DNA of 64,000 bases from JADJOM01 sp046327715 (lineage in GTDB: Bacteria; Gemmatimonadota; Gemmatimonadetes; Gemmatimonadales; GWC2-71-9): the NCBI GenBank assembly GCA_046327715.1, contig JAXLXY010000016.1:7089-71088 (forward strand). The letters are read 5' to 3'. Of this stretch, positions 1-7,901 are shown one piece after another. The stretch's first letter is position 1, and each line of letters starts with the position of its first letter. The notes under the pieces were generated by a model. That model was not told where the DNA came from, did no database searches, and saw only the letters and a list, made by a program, of their open reading frames with translations. A program made the translations under genes and the position numbers.

Positions 1-1035
1 ACGGCCATCGGCCGCCTGGCGCAGCAGGAGCGGGCGGCGCTGTTTGTCCGGTTCCTCCGGGATGGGCCCTACCCCGGCCCCGGGCGCTGGCTCAGGGCCA
101 AGGCGGGATCCGCACTCCGGGACCCGGAGACAGCGGCGGTGATCCGATTCGTGTTCGGGCGGATCATCCCTGAGTTCCAGGGGTTCGTGGCGGAGGCGCT
201 GGCGGCGGGTGCGGTGACGCGGTGGATGGAGGGGATGCGGGCGGCGGGGGGGCTGGATCCTGGGGCGCAGCTCTACCTGGGCGATGCGGTGCTGGCCCGG
301 AATTCCCACGGGCAGCGGGCCAAGGCGGCCGACATGCATCTGCTGAGCCGCGAGCCGGGGGCCGCCGGGCGGGTGACGGTGCACGCGGTGGTGGAGGTGA
401 AGTCGTACCGGAAGTCCTTTGCAGGGGCGGCAGCGCAGTTCAGGACCCACCTGGCGAGGGCGCGGCGGGGGCTCTATTTCGGGGAGGAGTTTGTCCCGGG
501 GCGGAGGGTGCGGGTGGCGCGGGAGGTTCACCGGATCCTGGTCCGGCCCTCCACCTGGCTGCTGCCCCGGACCTTCCGATACCCCGAGACGGAGACGGGC
601 CACCGGCTGGAGGTGGATCCGGGGGTGCCACCGGCGGCGGGTGACACCGCCCTCCCGCGTGGCCGTCGCGGGACCGAAGTGCTGCTGCGCTGGTCGGAGG
701 AGGCGCTGGCGGAACTGGCGTTCGACATGAGCTGGTGGTTCTTCGGGCGGGTGGGGGAGGCGGTCTGGGCGGAGGGGCACCCGCCGTGGCTGGAGATGTC
801 GCCCTACGACGCGGGGCGGAACGCGGTGAAGCAGATGCTGCACTACGCGATCCACCGGATGCGGACGGCGAACGACTGGGAGAAGGCGGTGGCGCTCTAC
901 AACGTGTATGGGTTCGGGTACGCGCTGGGCTCGAGCTACCGGGACCGGCGTGGGGTGCGCCAGATGCTGTGGCCGTCGGACATCGAGGAGTTGGCGGTGG
1001 CACCTGAGACCAAGGCAGGTCACCGGCTTATCTAA
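1..1035 (+). CDS. PD-(D/E)XK nuclease-like protein, 5' truncated
   Basis: The frame is open from base 1 and ends at TAA 1033-1035, so the true start probably lies upstream; the first start codon visible is GTG at 139. Counting from that GTG, Asp65 in KAADMHLL is followed by a beta-strand-like VHAVVEVKSY carrying Glu86 and Lys88. This spacing of D and E-x-K is what PD-(D/E)XK nucleases show. The rest, rich in Trp and Arg, was not recognised. It faces the restriction-modification genes tail to tail with only 31 bp between stops and has higher GC than they do, so it may be the chromosomal or older side of the island edge. Coding is well supported; the nuclease call is inference from one motif. 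Confidence 0.6.
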   Translation, partial: TAIGRLAQQERAALFVRFLRDGPYPGPGRWLRAKAGSALRDPETAAVIRFVFGRIIPEFQGFVAEALAAGAVTRWMEGMRAAGGLDPGAQLYLGDAVLARNSHGQRAKAADMHLLSREPGAAGRVTVHAVVEVKSYRKSFAGAAAQFRTHLARARRGLYFGEEFVPGRRVRVAREVHRILVRPSTWLLPRTFRYPETETGHRLEVDPGVPPAAGDTALPRGRRGTEVLLRWSEEALAELAFDMSWWFFGRVGEAVWAEGHPPWLEMSPYDAGRNAVKQMLHYAIHRMRTANDWEKAVALYNVYGFGYALGSSYRDRRGVRQMLWPSDIEELAVAPETKAGHRLI

Positions 1036-1066
1036 AGCCGGGAATGCGCCCGCCCCGCAGGCCCCC

Positions 1067-2275
1067 TCAGATGACTGTCCTCAGGCGATCGAGCAGATCC
1101 TCGACCGACTCGACAGGCGGCTCCATATCAGATTGAGCGTAGGCCGAGGCGCTGATTCCGGTCGGCACGAACACCAGAATCGCGCGCTGGTTCATGGACC
1201 GGAGCAGCTCTGCGCTCATCCCTTCATCAACGGTGAGCAGAAACTTCGTTCGAATGCGCTCCGCCTCCCTCAAGACTTGCGCCCACCGCTCGCGCACCGT
1301 GGACTTGCATGCCACCATCATGAGGCGATCCGCCGGGTAGGCAGGATCATGGTACTGTGCGTGACCCGGAATGATGAAGTCCGGGCGCTCGGAGCCCTCC
1401 GTCTGGCATTGAGCGGCGTAGGGGATGCCTTCGCGATCGAGCAGGGACGCGAAGTGGTGCTGGAGACTCTGACCCCGCCGCGACTTCCGCGATTGCTGGA
1501 TCCGCAGTGCCCATGCCAGCATCTCGTCGAGCTCCGCTGCGCCGTCCCGCAGGAGAGCTCGCAGTTCAAGACCGCCGACCTCCTTCTCTATGGCGAAGTA
1601 AAGTCCTGATTCTGCTTCGAGTCCGCGCTGAATGTACTCGTCTGCGTTGAGCCCAGTGCCCCACACATCACGGGCCAAGTCGCGCCCAGCGTCCGCCATG
1701 GCGCGGGTCGAGGGAATGCGGCGAGACGCCACCGAGCTCTCGAGTAGCGCGTGCTCCGACACCGCCTTTCCCAGCGTTGGGATATCAGCCGCTGGGAAGA
1801 GCGTGCCCACCCACTCGACAGCATCGCCTTGCTGGGGGCGTGCCGCCTCCCGCACGACGAGGTTTCGCAACGCCGCATCGTCCCCGAGCCGGAGCAGGCG
1901 CTCTAGTTGCCGTTCCATCGGCGTCCCCGGGCGAGCGATCAGGCCATGCAGCTCTGCTCCGGCCCCGGCACGGCACAACACAAGGAGATCTTCGGGTCTG
2001 GCAAACTCTTCCAGACCGGGGAGCCTGTAATAGAGGCGGTACTCGGGAGACCGCCGCGGCTGTTTCGCCCTGGAATTGTAGAGAGTGAAGCTGCCCTCGA
2101 GCAGGACCGGATCGTTTCCAGGGGTGAGGTAGCAGAGGAGACTCAACCCACCCTCGCTACGACCCTTGGGGAACCCGAGGCCGCGCCAGAGTGCTGTAGC
2201 GTTCAGCTCATGCTGGTGGGAGGCACCGGGCACGACTTCGACGGCCGCCAGTCGCTTCGCTGCGAAGTGGGCCAT
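1067..2275 (-). CDS. EcoRII-type restriction endonuclease
   Basis: Likely cleaves DNA at CCWGG-like sites left unmethylated by the neighbouring Dcm-type enzyme. The protein has 402 residues, the length of EcoRII. Its C-terminal third carries the family signature: RPDF (Asp299), a Tyr at 308, VACKST (Lys324), then RERW (Arg330) and Glu337. From memory these positions coincide with the catalytic residues described for EcoRII itself. The N-terminal ~180 residues would be the EcoRII effector-DNA-binding domain, which the short relatives SsoII and PspGI lack. It is last in the leftward order methylase, vsr, nuclease and begins 7 bp after the vsr stop, so the three are probably co-transcribed. Family is clear; the recognition sequence is inferred. 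Confidence 0.88.
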   Translation of the reverse strand: MAHFAAKRLAAVEVVPGASHQHELNATALWRGLGFPKGRSEGGLSLLCYLTPGNDPVLLEGSFTLYNSRAKQPRRSPEYRLYYRLPGLEEFARPEDLLVLCRAGAGAELHGLIARPGTPMERQLERLLRLGDDAALRNLVVREAARPQQGDAVEWVGTLFPAADIPTLGKAVSEHALLESSVASRRIPSTRAMADAGRDLARDVWGTGLNADEYIQRGLEAESGLYFAIEKEVGGLELRALLRDGAAELDEMLAWALRIQQSRKSRRGQSLQHHFASLLDREGIPYAAQCQTEGSERPDFIIPGHAQYHDPAYPADRLMMVACKSTVRERWAQVLREAERIRTKFLLTVDEGMSAELLRSMNQRAILVFVPTGISASAYAQSDMEPPVESVEDLLDRLRTVI

Positions 2276-2281
2276 CCTGTC

Positions 2282-2704
2282 TCAGTCCCTCACGGTGGGC
2301 GTTGCCTTGATCCGGGAGACGAGTCTGGCAAGGTGATTGTCATCCACCTGACATTCCCAAATGATCCGCACTTTCCATCCCAGCTTCCGCAGCTCAACCG
2401 CGTTCCTCCGGTCCCTGGTCATGTTCTGCTGGAATTTGGCGGCCCAGAACCGGGCGTTGCTGGCTGGGGTAGTGGCGTACCGACAACGGGGATGGCGGTG
2501 CCAGAAGCAGCCGTGGACGAAGACCGCCGTCTTGTATCGGGCAAGGACGATGTCGGGCCGGCCAGGCAGCCCAGCCTTGTGCAGGCGGAAGCGCAGTCCC
2601 TGGCGGTGGAGCCAGGAGCGGACCAACCGCTCCGGCTTCGTATCGGTTCCCCTGATGCCCGCCATCATCCGGCTCCGGGTCTTCCGGTCGACGATGTCCG
2701 TCAA
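2282..2704 (-). CDS. vsr: Very short patch repair endonuclease Vsr
   Basis: Nicks DNA 5' of the T in T:G mismatches created when 5-methylcytosine deaminates, limiting C-to-T mutation at methylated sites. I place the start at TTG 2704, just past the methylase stop (2712), which gives 140 residues. With this start Asp51, His64 and His69 fall at the same numbers as the catalytic residues of E. coli Vsr, and Cys66, His71 and a nearby Cys form the zinc site. Motifs seen: GTDTKPE, PGRPDIVL, VFVHGCFWH, RDRR and WEC. Starting upstream would add 38 residues that only mirror the methylase gene in another frame. The pairing with a Dcm-type methylase is the classic arrangement. Confidence 0.9.
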   Translation of the reverse strand: MTDIVDRKTRSRMMAGIRGTDTKPERLVRSWLHRQGLRFRLHKAGLPGRPDIVLARYKTAVFVHGCFWHRHPRCRYATTPASNARFWAAKFQQNMTRDRRNAVELRKLGWKVRIIWECQVDDNHLARLVSRIKATPTVRD

Positions 2705-2711
2705 CCCGGCC

Positions 2712-3962
2712 CTACCCTGCCCGGGCGAGCGGAAGCACGTACTGCTTTCCGCGGCTGGTCGCACCGAGAATGTACGGCTCCATGTGCTCGGCGATGGCCC
2801 GGACCACCGGCACCACAACGGCGTTCCCGAACTGCTTGTACGCTCTGGTATCCGATACCGAGATGATGAACCGAGGCTGGCCCGGCTCGTCGAATCCCAT
2901 GAGCCGGGCGCACTCGCGTGGGGTCAGGCGTCGCGGGTTTCCGCGCCCGCGCTTGATCAGGATCTCCGACCCGTCCTTGTAGTACCGGGCCGAGAGGGTC
3001 CGGGCCGTATCCCCGGGCCCGACCAGGCCGAAGCCGAAGCCGTTCCCCGCGCTCCGATGCTTGGCGGCGTAGTCCTGCAGGTACTTCCACAGGTGATCAG
3101 TCAGGATGTACTTCCGGGAGACCCTGCCCTTCCGGTCGGTGTAGGGCTCCTCGGGCTCTTCCCCGCCGTTCCCCCCGTGAAGGATGCTTCCGAGCTTTGG
3201 GCCATTGGCCGGGTCCCGCGGCGTGAAGTCCTCGAAGCTGAAGTCGTTGAGGTCACGGAAGCCCGCGATGAAGATCCGTTCCCGGTGCTGGGGGACATAC
3301 CCCTTTGCGTCGACGATGACGGGGTCGGGGACGTAGTAGCCCAGTTCGTCCCGGAGCACGGAGAGAATCGTCTTCCAGGTCCGGCCCTTGTCGTGGCTCT
3401 TGAGGTTCTTGACGTTCTCCAGCAGGAAGGCCCGCGGGCGGTGGTCCCGGATGATCCGGGCCACATCAAAGAAGAGCGTGCCTTGGGTGTCGCAGGCGAA
3501 GCCGTGCGGGCGGCCCAGGGCGTTCTTCTTGCTCACTCCGGCAATGGAAAACGGCTGACAGGGGAAGCCGGCCAGGAGGACGTCGTGTGGGGGGATTAGC
3601 TCGCTGGGGATCTTGGTGATATCACCGGCAATTGGGTGTGACTCCCCGAAGTTGGCCCGGTAGGTCTGCTGGGCGTACTTGTCCCACTCGCTGGTAAAAA
3701 CGCACTCACCGCCAATGGACTCGAAGCCACGCCGCAGCCCCCCTATCCCGGCGAAGAGGTCGATGAAGCGAAAGGTCCGCTCCCCGAAGATCCGGGGTAG
3801 CTGGCGCTCCCGGATCTTGAACTCCAGGAGCTCATAGGCATCCCGAGGGGTGGCCTCCCGTGTCTCCCACCGGCTCACGGTCTTGAGGCTCTTTCCCAAC
3901 AGGGTAGAGGCCTCGGCCTGGGAAAGACCGTGGCGAGCGCGAAGGGCGCGGAGGTCGTACAT
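2712..3962 (-). CDS. dcm: DNA (cytosine-5) methyltransferase with N-terminal HTH
   Basis: Transfers a methyl group from S-adenosylmethionine to C5 of cytosine, protecting sites from the adjacent EcoRII-type nuclease. All hallmarks are present: SAM loop DLFAGIGG (residues 68-75), AGFPCQPFS with nucleophile Cys135, LLENVKNL (181-188), PQHRERIF (224-231), the LTPRECARLMGF block and a C-terminal GNAV. Residues ~5-40 form an XRE-like helix-turn-helix (LRARHGLSQAEASTLLGKS). Such N-terminal extensions are known in M.SsoII and M.Ecl18kI, where they repress their own promoter. Start ATG 3962 places the HTH at the very N terminus; an upstream start at 4037 would run through the promoter and is rejected. 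A fitting palindrome lies 38 bp upstream. Confidence 0.93.
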   Translation of the reverse strand: MYDLRALRARHGLSQAEASTLLGKSLKTVSRWETREATPRDAYELLEFKIRERQLPRIFGERTFRFIDLFAGIGGLRRGFESIGGECVFTSEWDKYAQQTYRANFGESHPIAGDITKIPSELIPPHDVLLAGFPCQPFSIAGVSKKNALGRPHGFACDTQGTLFFDVARIIRDHRPRAFLLENVKNLKSHDKGRTWKTILSVLRDELGYYVPDPVIVDAKGYVPQHRERIFIAGFRDLNDFSFEDFTPRDPANGPKLGSILHGGNGGEEPEEPYTDRKGRVSRKYILTDHLWKYLQDYAAKHRSAGNGFGFGLVGPGDTARTLSARYYKDGSEILIKRGRGNPRRLTPRECARLMGFDEPGQPRFIISVSDTRAYKQFGNAVVVPVVRAIAEHMEPYILGATSRGKQYVLPLARAG

Positions 3963-3991
3963 GGATCGGGTAGCCTTAAGCAGGATGGGGA

Positions 3992-4021
3992 ATAATATTG
4001 GACATTCTGTCCGGGACGCAA
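3992..4021 (-). promoter_or_regulatory. Probable promoter of the dcm-vsr-restriction operon
   Basis: On the minus strand TTGCGT (4021-4016) is followed after 18 bp by TATTAT (3997-3992), a good sigma-70-like pair 30 bp upstream of the methylase ATG. It lies in the 74-bp gap after the upstream gene, in a locally AT-rich stretch. The whole spacer is occupied by the palindrome at 4000-4012. Confidence 0.55.
4000..4012. promoter_or_regulatory. GGACA-N3-TGTCC operator for the methylase HTH
   Basis: The sequence GGACATTCTGTCC is a perfect 5-bp inverted repeat around 3 bp. From memory, the autoregulatory site of M.SsoII and M.Ecl18kI is GGACAAATTGTCC, which has the same two half-sites and spacing. 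Its position between -35 and -10 means that binding would block transcription, giving negative autoregulation of the methylase. Confidence 0.6.
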
Positions 4022-4036
4022 GGGCCAGCACCACCA

Positions 4037-4756
4037 CTAGCTAGCGTCGCGGAACCGCGAGAATTCCCCCGGGAGGAGACCGAGGAGCCGAGCCACGTCC
4101 ATCCCGTAGATGTCCTGAGTAACATCAAGCTGGGCAAGCACTTCGGCCAGGCGGCGTGGGGTCCCCGGCCCGGCAGACCCCGAGCCGCGTCGAGGCTGGC
4201 GGGTGCCGGGGTCGAGATAGAGGTGGGTTGCCAAGGCCATCACGGTGCGGCTGCTCACGAGGTCCTGCCGCGAGGTGAGCTGTTCCGCGATCTCGCCCGG
4301 TTGATGCAGCTTTCCCGTGAGCACACCGGCCACTCGTCCCACATCATCACGGTGCGCATGAGCGACGCGCCACGGGCCGCTCAGGTAATGCCTATAGTAC
4401 GTCCGGAAATCCCCAGCGACCGGGATATAGCGGGCGCGCTGGCGCACCCGGCGGGCGCCCGAGGCATCGGGTGGACAGACCTGGTCAAAGAGCGCCAGGG
4501 TCAGCCATGCCCAAAGGCCGGTGTCGCCCTGCACCTCCGAGGCGGGCAACGGGCGGAGGAGCTGCTCTGCATACGTCGCCCACTCGAGGCGGGTCGGGAA
4601 GGTCGTTCGGTCGAGCGTCAGTAGGGTACTCAGCGGCGTCGCCAGTTCCCCTTCCAGGAGCTCCTGGGGCACGGTTCCGCGTCCGTCCTGTTCGACCTGA
4701 TCCAGCCATCGGTGAGCCTGCTCGATGCCGGAAGCGGTGAGGCGGCGCACTCTCAT
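4037..4756 (-). CDS. Unknown defence-associated protein (239 aa)
   Basis: I do not recognise this with certainty. It is a soluble, mostly helical protein with no signal peptide or membrane segment. Notable motifs are DFRTYYRHYLSGPWRVAHAH near the middle and QLDVTQDIYGMD near the end. I have a vague memory of a DUF6339 family with similar motifs found beside Dcm/Vsr genes, but cannot confirm it. Its ATG overlaps the stop of the 258-residue gene upstream (ATGA), so it is translationally coupled to that gene and to the GHKL ATPase. It ends 74 bp before the methylase, whose own promoter lies in that gap. Confidence 0.75.
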   Translation of the reverse strand: MRVRRLTASGIEQAHRWLDQVEQDGRGTVPQELLEGELATPLSTLLTLDRTTFPTRLEWATYAEQLLRPLPASEVQGDTGLWAWLTLALFDQVCPPDASGARRVRQRARYIPVAGDFRTYYRHYLSGPWRVAHAHRDDVGRVAGVLTGKLHQPGEIAEQLTSRQDLVSSRTVMALATHLYLDPGTRQPRRGSGSAGPGTPRRLAEVLAQLDVTQDIYGMDVARLLGLLPGEFSRFRDAS

Positions 4757-5529
4757 GGCGCACCCCCCTCATCCGCGAATAGTCGCTGGTACTTCTCACG
4801 CAGGCGGTTCGCTCGGCAGAAGCCACGGACCACCCCCTCGATCCACTCCGTCAGAGCCTCCGGATCGGCCTCGTCGGGCCGCGTGCCGACCCCCGGCTGC
4901 CGTTCCGCAAACCGGAGCCATTGCACGCGCCAGTCCCCCAGGTCGTCTGCCTCAGGCACGCCACCGCGGACAATAGCACGCAGGATCTCACGCAGGGCGG
5001 ATGGGTACACCAGCCAGAAGAGGTGGGGATCTCGGGCCAGCGTCTTCCAGTGAACCCCCAGTTCGCTATTGACCACAAGCTCGGGGGGCTGACTGCCCTC
5101 ATCCACCCGCAGCTGCCACACTTCGTCTCCGAGCGCTTCTCCACGCACGGTGAGGAGCGACTTTCGGCCAGACTCATCTGCCGTCGGGTCAACCGGGCGA
5201 ATCTGGTCCGCCTCGGCCAGGATCCGCCCGTCATCGGCTCCGACCCCGATCACCTTGACACGGAAGAGTACGCCTTCGGGCGGATCGAATTCCTCCAGCC
5301 AGGTGGAATGCGGCGGGGTGATGAACGCGACCGTGCCATACGCGAATCGCATGTAGGCAGCCTGGCGATACGCCTCGACAACAACCCTGGCATCCGGCGC
5401 CAGTCCGAGATCGGCGAGCGTGATCCGAGCGCTGAATGCCGGACGCCCGGCCTCACGGCTGATGGCAATGTCGACCCGATCGCGCGTGATGCGCCGACGA
5501 CCGGTCCAGTTAAGCCGCTTCGTCGGCAC
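4753..5529 (-). CDS. Unknown defence-associated protein (258 aa)
   Basis: No family recognised. The N-terminal half is beta-rich (RITLADLGLAPDARVVVEAY, then a strand with MRFAYGTVAFITPP), the C-terminal half helical (LFWLVYPSALREILRAIV). No signal peptide or membrane segment. The start overlaps the end of the GHKL ATPase gene by 20 bp and the stop overlaps the next gene by 4 bp. This tight coupling of three genes suggests one complex or pathway built around the ATPase. Composition matches the rest of the island and differs from the GC-richer genes beyond the tRNA. Confidence 0.75.
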   Translation of the reverse strand: MPTKRLNWTGRRRITRDRVDIAISREAGRPAFSARITLADLGLAPDARVVVEAYRQAAYMRFAYGTVAFITPPHSTWLEEFDPPEGVLFRVKVIGVGADDGRILAEADQIRPVDPTADESGRKSLLTVRGEALGDEVWQLRVDEGSQPPELVVNSELGVHWKTLARDPHLFWLVYPSALREILRAIVRGGVPEADDLGDWRVQWLRFAERQPGVGTRPDEADPEALTEWIEGVVRGFCRANRLREKYQRLFADEGGAP

Positions 5530-7432
5530 CGAATGCCCCCTTGGAAACCACGCGCACGATCAGGTCACGATTCACATCGAAGCCCGTCACTGTGAGACGG
5601 AAATCAGGATCAGTGACCTTCAGGCGCAGGCTGTTGGCCGATGCGTCCAACTGCAGCAGTCCGCGGTGGTCGGAGGAGACAGCGATGGGAGGGATATGCA
5701 GCTGAAAGTCCGCCGGATCGTACTTGCTGAACGGATTGCCGCGACGGACCTCGTACGCGACGGTGACTTGCAGTTCCGCTGGAGTCCGGCTTCGGGACTC
5801 ACCTCGCGTGAGGGTGAATCCCCCCGCGACACGCGTGATCCGATAGGGGGCCGGTGTTCGCACGAGATTGAGCCGTGGGTCTGGCTCCGATTCCGGCCCC
5901 TCCGTACCTCCGGCAGGCGCTGGCCGCCGGGGAGGCTCGGGCCGTTCCTCAGGCAGCGAGAACAGGTCGGACAGCAGGTCGGGAGCTACGTTGTCCTCTT
6001 CCCCCTGGAGGCGCTCCACGAGACTCGCGACAGCTTGCTTGACGAAGGTGAGATACGACGTGCCGAACTTGTAGCGTTCCTTGAAATGCGCGGTGTCAGC
6101 CCTCCATTCGGTGTGCGCCGGCCCTTCGGCGTCACCGAGCAGGTCTGCCAACGCGCCTCCGCCGATCACGACGAGCGACCGGACCCCCCGAACCCTTCCA
6201 CCCTTGGCATCGGTGACGACGATCCCTTCACGAACAAAGACTGGGCGCCCATCGTCCGCAGTGGAATCGCGCTGCAGACAGATGTCGAATGATGACGACT
6301 GCACCGGCTGATCCTTCGGCTTCACCGCAATCGGAATTCGTACCACGATCGGGCGCTCGGCATCAAGCACCGCCGTGAGGGCAGCCGCCGTTTCCGCCGA
6401 CAGCATGGCGTCATGCCACTTGGGCGCTCCAGCGGTATCTGCAGGTCCGAGAGTTGTGGCCTGACGCCCCTCCGGGGACAGGAGATGGCGGGTCAGCCCG
6501 ATGAGCGGTTCCAGGTCGCTCCTCGACTCAGGGGTCAGCCGCCAGACGTGCTGCGCCAACGAGCCGGCATCAAGCTGCTGAGCCCCTACGCGGACCACGA
6601 GTTCCCCTGTCAGAATCGAGTAGAACCAGTCCCGTACGGCCGCTTCGAGGAGACTCTGCTCCGATATCTCGTTGTCGTACCAGGGCACCACGAGTGAGAG
6701 GCCGGGCTCTTCGCCTCGCTCCAGACAGAAAGTCTCCTTGAAGAGCGATAGAATCTGCCGGTCCTCGATTGGGGTGTCCAACGGCCCACGCTCCAGCTGC
6801 CGCACGAAGCCGAAGTAGCCATCGGGCACAAAGTGCACACCTTCCGCTTGGTGCGACTTCAGGATGCATCGACCGAGCAGCATTCGTCGGCCGTCCTCGG
6901 CACGGATGGTATAGCCGAAGAACGTGCTTCCGTAGCTTGCTCGCGGAAAGACGAACTTGCCGACGCCCCAGCGGCCTCGCCTTTCACCCACAGACTTCTC
7001 GCTCTCTCCCTCCGCGCGGAAGAAGGCGTAAAAGTTGTTCTTGGCGCCGGCCTGCCTGTGCCACTGGAGCGGGTCGCCACGGAGTCCAATCGTGCCAGTG
7101 TCCTCGAAGGCGAGGTAGCGCACCGGGCGGCTGAGAACCGGGCACTGGTCCGGCCTGAGGCCGTTGCCATCAGCATAGATGTGTGGTGCAAGGCCATCGA
7201 GGAACGGCGCGACCTTGAGTGGGTCTGCAGCACCGGAGTCACCTGAAAGCCGGATCGTGACCCGCACAGGACCGCGCCCGGCCCTGGCATCCAGCGAGTT
7301 CTGGATTGCCTCCCTGACGAGAGCCTCTGCACTGTTCCTGATCGCCTCGGTAGCGAAGAACTCGCCGCTGATGGGATCGCGACTGGTGTCGTCGGGCTGC
7401 TTCGGTCTAAAGCGCCAGCGCGGAGGAGCCAC
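5510..7432 (-). CDS. GHKL (MutL/Hsp90-like) ATPase of a restriction-linked operon
   Basis: The N terminus carries a Bergerat-fold ATP site: EAIQNSLDA (Glu41, Asn45, Asp48) as the N box, AFEDTGTIGL (Asp111, Gly113) as G1, and RGRWGVGKF (from Gly153) as G2. About 480 residues follow with no domain I can name, including a Pro-rich linker near 500 and a beta-rich C terminus. MutL/MORC-like ATPases beside cytosine methylase and vsr genes were described by Iyer, Abhiman and Aravind (2008) as parts of restriction systems. Here the helicase and nuclease partners of that set are replaced by two unknown small genes. GTG 7432 is chosen because AGGAG lies 6-10 bp upstream and because everything upstream lacks coding character. 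Confidence 0.8.
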   Translation of the reverse strand: MAPPRWRFRPKQPDDTSRDPISGEFFATEAIRNSAEALVREAIQNSLDARAGRGPVRVTIRLSGDSGAADPLKVAPFLDGLAPHIYADGNGLRPDQCPVLSRPVRYLAFEDTGTIGLRGDPLQWHRQAGAKNNFYAFFRAEGESEKSVGERRGRWGVGKFVFPRASYGSTFFGYTIRAEDGRRMLLGRCILKSHQAEGVHFVPDGYFGFVRQLERGPLDTPIEDRQILSLFKETFCLERGEEPGLSLVVPWYDNEISEQSLLEAAVRDWFYSILTGELVVRVGAQQLDAGSLAQHVWRLTPESRSDLEPLIGLTRHLLSPEGRQATTLGPADTAGAPKWHDAMLSAETAAALTAVLDAERPIVVRIPIAVKPKDQPVQSSSFDICLQRDSTADDGRPVFVREGIVVTDAKGGRVRGVRSLVVIGGGALADLLGDAEGPAHTEWRADTAHFKERYKFGTSYLTFVKQAVASLVERLQGEEDNVAPDLLSDLFSLPEERPEPPRRPAPAGGTEGPESEPDPRLNLVRTPAPYRITRVAGGFTLTRGESRSRTPAELQVTVAYEVRRGNPFSKYDPADFQLHIPPIAVSSDHRGLLQLDASANSLRLKVTDPDFRLTVTGFDVNRDLIVRVVSKGAFGADEAA

Positions 7433-7741
7433 CGGTTCTCCTGGGCAAGGTCAGGAGGAAAACCTGGAGCAATTTCTGCCGACCCACAAGACGAGGAGGG
7501 AGGTTGCAGGAGGAGGGGGAAGGCCTTCATCGGTGAGGCGCCGCGTGGCGCCTGGGCCACCGGGACGATTCAGGATCGGCGCATCCGGGGAGACGCCCCC
7601 AAGGCAGCAAGGTGCTCTGTCCTCGCCCGGCGATGTTGGAGTTGACCCTGCCCCGCCACCTCGACCAGGGTGGCGTACGAGTGCGGCGCCGGGACGGCCC
7701 GCCCCTCCCAACGCACGCAGCCGTGGTCCCCCCGAAAGAAC
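7433..7741. other. Gap between the GHKL operon and tRNA-Gln
   Basis: About 310 bp with no convincing gene on either strand. It must hold the promoter of the leftward GHKL operon, but I see no clear -35/-10 pair beyond the Shine-Dalgarno sequence at 7437-7441. None of the dispersed repeats found right of 24 kb occurs here. Confidence 0.4.
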
Positions 7742-7770
7742 AAAGGCCCGGCGCGTCAGCGCCGGGCCTT
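7742..7770 (-). terminator. Terminator of tRNA-Gln
   Basis: A perfect 10-bp stem (GGCCCGGCGC / GCGCCGGGCC) with a 4-nt loop lies 5 bp beyond the tRNA-Gln 3' end and is followed on the minus strand by TTTGTTCTTT. Confidence 0.8.
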
Positions 7771-7775
7771 CAGAT

Positions 7776-7847
7776 TGCCCCTCCTGGGCTCGAACCAGGA
7801 CTCTCCTGATCCAGAGTCAGGCGTGTTGCCAGTTACACCAAGGGGCA
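7776..7847 (-). tRNA. tRNA-Gln (anticodon CTG)
   Basis: On the minus strand the gene opens with TGCCCCT and closes with AGGGGCA plus discriminator A, a perfect 7-bp acceptor stem. The anticodon arm is CTGA-CTCTGGA-TCAG with anticodon CTG, and the T arm holds GGTTCGAGCCC. No CCA is encoded. The 3' end faces the restriction island, the usual side for integration into a tRNA gene. Confidence 0.95.
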
Positions 7848-7901
7848 TCAGGAGGGGGATAAACTACCTACGGGGGCCGGGTTGCGGTAGCCCCGGGGGG
7901 G

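Noticed and set aside
2705..2818. Longer Vsr start at 2818
   Set aside because: Lies inside the methylase gene; with TTG 2704 the catalytic residues match E. coli Vsr numbering.
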